Origin: an uncultured Azospirillum sp.
Lineage (GTDB): Bacteria; Pseudomonadota; Alphaproteobacteria; RF32; CAG-239
Direction: 5' to 3'
Assembly: GCA_946184595.1 (NCBI GenBank)
Contig: CAMHFM010000036.1
Span: 1-7,394, forward strand
DNA: 7,394 bases
This document shows, piece after piece, positions 4,693 through 7,394 of this stretch. Under the pieces are notes generated by a model. The model was not told the origin of the DNA. It searched no databases and saw only the letters and a list, made by a program, of their open reading frames with translations. Numbering within the stretch: position 1 is the first letter of the stretch; every line of letters begins with the position of its first letter. The position numbers and the translations under genes were made by a program.

Positions 4693-6255
4693 ATGAAAAA
4701 ACACCTGAATAATGAGGTAATCTATCAGATTTACCCGTACACGTTTTACCATGCTCCCGGAAGCAAGACAGATCCATACAAGGGGGCTTACGGTAATCTT
4801 AAAGGGATTACTGCTCTGGTAGGGTATGTTAAGTCGCTGGGGGTAGATGCAATTTGGATGACACCGGTATATCCATCCGGTGGACATGGCTTCGGTTACG
4901 ATATCACAGATTACTGTGCAATCGATCCGAAACACGGCAATCTGGATGACTTTAAGGAAGTTTGTGATGCTTACCATGCAAACGGAATAAGAGTTTATCT
5001 GGATCAGGTTTACAATCACTGTTCAACAAAAAATGAGTGGTTCAAAAAAAGTGTTGAGCGTATTGCCCCGTATGATGAGTATTTTGTCTGGGCAAATCCG
5101 AGAAAAGAGGGAGATAAAATTTTCCCGCCAAACAACTGGAAAGCTATTTGGAATTCTATCGGAAGTGACGACAGCGCTTGGACTTGGCACCCATCTCGAG
5201 AACAGTATTATCTGCATAGCTTCGATTGGAGTATGCCGAATTTAAATCTGAACAACCCTCTCGTGCAAGATGCAATTCTTGAAGTATCAAAATTTTGGTT
5301 GGATTTAGGTGTTGATGGTTTCCGGCTTGATGCGGTGGCGCATTATGCTTGTGATCCACAACTGCGGGACAACCCTCAGTATGCCGATGGTAGACAGATG
5401 CGTCTGTATGACATTGATACACCTGGTGGGGCGGCCTTCATTAACCGCTTAAAAGATTTGTGCGACAGCTATCCTGTTCCTAAAACGCTACTGGCAGAGT
5501 ATTCGTACGACAAAAGTCCGGAAGGATTGGCGAAAGCCTGTGAAATTTTTAGAAATAGTCGATGCAATGCGTTCTTTACCGGTGCTCTCAATGAGAATTT
5601 GGGAAAGTTCAAACAGAACATTAGTGACGAATTTAAAGTTTCACCATACGGAGAAAAGCTGAACTGGGCATTTTCTAATCATGATTTGGAGAGAGCTGCG
5701 TCACGTGTTTTCGGTGCAAGTGTTACCCCGACCAAAACCAAGATGCTGATGAGTTTACTTCTGACGCTACCTGGAAGCGTGTGTATCTACCAAGGAGAAG
5801 AATTGGGCTTGCCCAATCCGGATTCAATTGAAAAATGCAAAAACAAAACTCACGATCCGCTGGATGTATGGACCTCGTATGGAAATCCGTGGGATGCCGG
5901 TCGTGCAGGCTTTGCAATGAGTGATAGTCGCGATGATCCCAGTCGTAAACTGGCATTGCATCCTGCGGCAATTCATTATCGCTATGCTGTTTCTCGTCAA
6001 AACGATGAAGAGTCAATGTTGAACTTCACGCGTAAGATGATTGAACAGCGTAAGCATAGTATTTTTAATGAATACGGAAATGTTTACTTCTTGGAGTATC
6101 ATGGAGATGAGGTGTATCCGTACATCCGGACAAATCAAGATGAAAGCATTAAGATTCTTTGTATCTATAACTTTAGTAGTTATGGTGCTGAGGTTTGGTA
6201 TGAAGGTAAACGCTATTATCTGAAGCCGGAAAGTTGGTTGCATCAAAAAGTTTAG
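4693..6255 (+). CDS. GH13-family alpha-glucosidase-like enzyme, cytoplasmic
   Basis: This 520-residue enzyme belongs to glycoside hydrolase family 13, most like alpha-glucosidases/oligo-1,6-glucosidases that split small alpha-glucosides. The conserved regions are in order: GFGYD (66-70), DQVYNH (104-109), the fifth region MPNLN (181-185), GFRLD with nucleophile Asp213, LLAEY with acid/base Glu269, SNHD with Asp331, and YQGEELG (366-372). A short beta-sandwich tail follows about 470. There is no signal peptide, so it should act in the cytoplasm on imported oligosaccharides, but no transporter is present. An in-frame ATG at 4573 would add 40 residues but lies inside terminator copy B and before the promoter, so 4693 is chosen; no clear Shine-Dalgarno precedes it. 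Leucine is mostly CTG (about 16, against 4 TTA), unlike the TTA-rich J-protein gene, hinting at transfer. Substrate is not settled. Confidence 0.92.
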   Translation: MKKHLNNEVIYQIYPYTFYHAPGSKTDPYKGAYGNLKGITALVGYVKSLGVDAIWMTPVYPSGGHGFGYDITDYCAIDPKHGNLDDFKEVCDAYHANGIRVYLDQVYNHCSTKNEWFKKSVERIAPYDEYFVWANPRKEGDKIFPPNNWKAIWNSIGSDDSAWTWHPSREQYYLHSFDWSMPNLNLNNPLVQDAILEVSKFWLDLGVDGFRLDAVAHYACDPQLRDNPQYADGRQMRLYDIDTPGGAAFINRLKDLCDSYPVPKTLLAEYSYDKSPEGLAKACEIFRNSRCNAFFTGALNENLGKFKQNISDEFKVSPYGEKLNWAFSNHDLERAASRVFGASVTPTKTKMLMSLLLTLPGSVCIYQGEELGLPNPDSIEKCKNKTHDPLDVWTSYGNPWDAGRAGFAMSDSRDDPSRKLALHPAAIHYRYAVSRQNDEESMLNFTRKMIEQRKHSIFNEYGNVYFLEYHGDEVYPYIRTNQDESIKILCIYNFSSYGAEVWYEGKRYYLKPESWLHQKV

Positions 6256-6291
6256 AAAAAAACCGCTAACATTGTGTTAGCGGTTTTTTTT
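6256..6291. terminator. Bidirectional terminator between convergent genes
   Basis: AAAAAAACCGCTAACA (6256-6271) pairs perfectly with TGTTAGCGGTTTTTTT (6275-6290) around the three-base loop TTG, and the T-run continues to 6291. It starts at the base after the alpha-glucosidase stop (6253-6255). Read leftward, the A-run supplies the T-tract for the M20 gene, whose TAA stop (6292-6290) overlaps the stem base. One hairpin thus ends both genes. Confidence 0.92.
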
Positions 6292-7394
6292 ATTTTTCAG
6301 CGAGCTTATCTAAAAATTTGATTTGAATATCTGCGATTTTTTCAACACTATCAACAACAACATATTCACCGCTTGCATGCATTCCCTCACCGGTTCCGGA
6401 ATGCATAATTACGATTGCCCCCTTAACGGCAAAAGAACGAGAATCTGTCGCACCACCAATGTGTTCAAACTCTATTTTTTGCCCTAAGATACTTTCAGCA
6501 AATGCTTTATAATCTAAAATGTAAGGGTTGTTTTCATCCATAACAACAGGGGTGCTCTCGGAAACAATTTTGTAGGTAACACCTTTTTCCATGCATTTAT
6601 CAAGGTTTTTCTTCAAATCATCAACGCTAGAGATTTCCGTTAATCGAAAATCACATAAGGCTTCAGCATGGTTTGAAATAATATTTGATACCTCTCCGCC
6701 CTTAATGGTGGCAAAATGAACAGTATCTTGCCATTTATTTTCCGGTTCAGGCAATTCTTTAGAAAAATAAGGATAAATCTTTCGGATATTAGCGCAGGTC
6801 ATCATTAATTTTTCATTTGCATCAATTCCTTCCCAAGGTGTGGAACCGTGAGCCTCTAAACCCTCGGCAATAATTTTAACAAATACAGGATTTTTGCATT
6901 TGCTGACAATTTTTAGAATATCGCCACCGACATCGTTATCTAAAACAATTTTAGCAGAGATATTCGGATGAGCGGCCATAAAAGCATGTGTGCTGGCACT
7001 CCCTTTTTCTTCATCAGTTGAAAGAATAATACCGAATCTTAAATTTAATTTATTTTGCAAGACATGGAACATTGAATTAAAGGCAACGGCAGCAAAAGAT
7101 TTCATGTCTAAAGTGCCACGTCCGTACATTTTACCGTCTTTTATATAAGGGGAAAACATTTTATCTGCGGCAGGAACAACATCTAAATGCCCGAGAACGA
7201 TAACGTCAAAATCTTCAGTTTCTTGATTTCGAATAAATAAAACAGGTGATGTTCCTTCGTATCTGCAAATATCGACAATTGCACCGCTATTCTTAAATAG
7301 ATTATCAAAATAAGATAAGCATTTATCTATTTCAGACAAATTTCCAGTCTCTGTCTTAAAGCGGATTAATTCTTGGATGGTATCTAATAAATTC
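6290..7394 (-). CDS. M20-family metallopeptidase / ArgE-DapE-type deacylase (5' end cut by window)
   Basis: This is a two-zinc amidohydrolase of peptidase family M20, related to acetylornithine deacetylase and succinyl-diaminopimelate desuccinylase. Counting from the TTG at 7339, the ligands and catalytic residues are His51 and Asp53 (GHLDVVP), bridging Asp78 (GRGTLDMK), catalytic Glu110 with zinc ligand Glu111 (DEEKGS), an Asp in LDND (134-136) and C-terminal His321 (GMHASGEY). The lid/dimerisation domain (about 150-265) contains AHGSTPW with His164, and DFR with Arg232. The frame stays open beyond that TTG to the window edge and encodes NLLDTIQELIRFKTETGN, the expected N-terminal helix of M20 proteins, so TTG is not the start and the gene continues past 7394. 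It is cytoplasmic with no signal peptide. No arg or dap neighbours are visible, so the substrate cannot be assigned. Confidence 0.93.
   Translation of the reverse strand, partial: NLLDTIQELIRFKTETGNLSEIDKCLSYFDNLFKNSGAIVDICRYEGTSPVLFIRNQETEDFDVIVLGHLDVVPAADKMFSPYIKDGKMYGRGTLDMKSFAAVAFNSMFHVLQNKLNLRFGIILSTDEEKGSASTHAFMAAHPNISAKIVLDNDVGGDILKIVSKCKNPVFVKIIAEGLEAHGSTPWEGIDANEKLMMTCANIRKIYPYFSKELPEPENKWQDTVHFATIKGGEVSNIISNHAEALCDFRLTEISSVDDLKKNLDKCMEKGVTYKIVSESTPVVMDENNPYILDYKAFAESILGQKIEFEHIGGATDSRSFAVKGAIVIMHSGTGEGMHASGEYVVVDSVEKIADIQIKFLDKLAEK

Noticed and set aside
4577..6300. Idea that the alpha-glucosidase gene is the cargo between two att copies
   Set aside because: No third copy of the 55-bp repeat is found after the gene, and both copies lie upstream of it.
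7337..7339. TTG at 7339 as the true start of the M20 gene
   Set aside because: The frame continues to the window edge with residues typical of the M20 N-terminal helix, so the gene is cut by the window.

Overview
The window looks like part of an AT-rich, Gram-negative-type bacterial chromosome. It is gene-dense, most genes are bacterial in style with sigma70-like promoters and rho-independent hairpin terminators, and it opens with a small lipoprotein carrying a lipobox. A host-associated low-GC alphaproteobacterium would fit, but that is an impression from gene style only; nothing here fixes the taxonomy.

Layout, left to right. Positions 1-1883 are a rightward block: a possible tail of an upstream gene overlapping the start of a small lipoprotein by ATGA, then a class B (zinc-finger-less) J-domain co-chaperone, then a DUF1349-like concanavalin-fold protein whose ATG overlaps the chaperone stop by one base. 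A separate promoter at about 1902-1930 drives a 130-residue protein of unknown function, ended by a clear terminator at 2382-2415. Positions 2416-2879 hold no convincing gene, but contain several dyads and the terminator of the next gene. A leftward 385-residue protein of unknown family (2880-4037) follows, with its own -10 box and a 15-bp dyad at the predicted transcription start.

Positions 4174-4577 are the most unusual part. A complete tRNA-Arg(CCT) gene with promoter and encoded CCA is followed by its terminator. The last 13 bases of the tRNA plus the terminator (55 bp) are then repeated 245 bp downstream with a single mismatch. The DNA between the repeats is rich in hairpins and carries an exact 15-base inverted copy of the tRNA T-arm, so tRNA 3' half, terminator and inverted T-arm form a 93-bp interrupted palindrome. 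This resembles a very small tRNA-targeted insertion or a duplication scar, with no integrase in view.

Immediately downstream, a promoter at 4619-4646 drives a cytoplasmic GH13 alpha-glucosidase-like enzyme (start revised to 4693). Its leucine codon use (mostly CTG) differs strongly from the TTA-rich J-protein gene, suggesting a different origin. It converges on a leftward M20-family zinc peptidase/deacylase that runs off the right edge; both genes share one bidirectional terminator at 6256-6291. The genes do not form one obvious pathway: chaperone function, alpha-glucoside breakdown, amino-acyl/peptide hydrolysis and two unknown proteins sit side by side.
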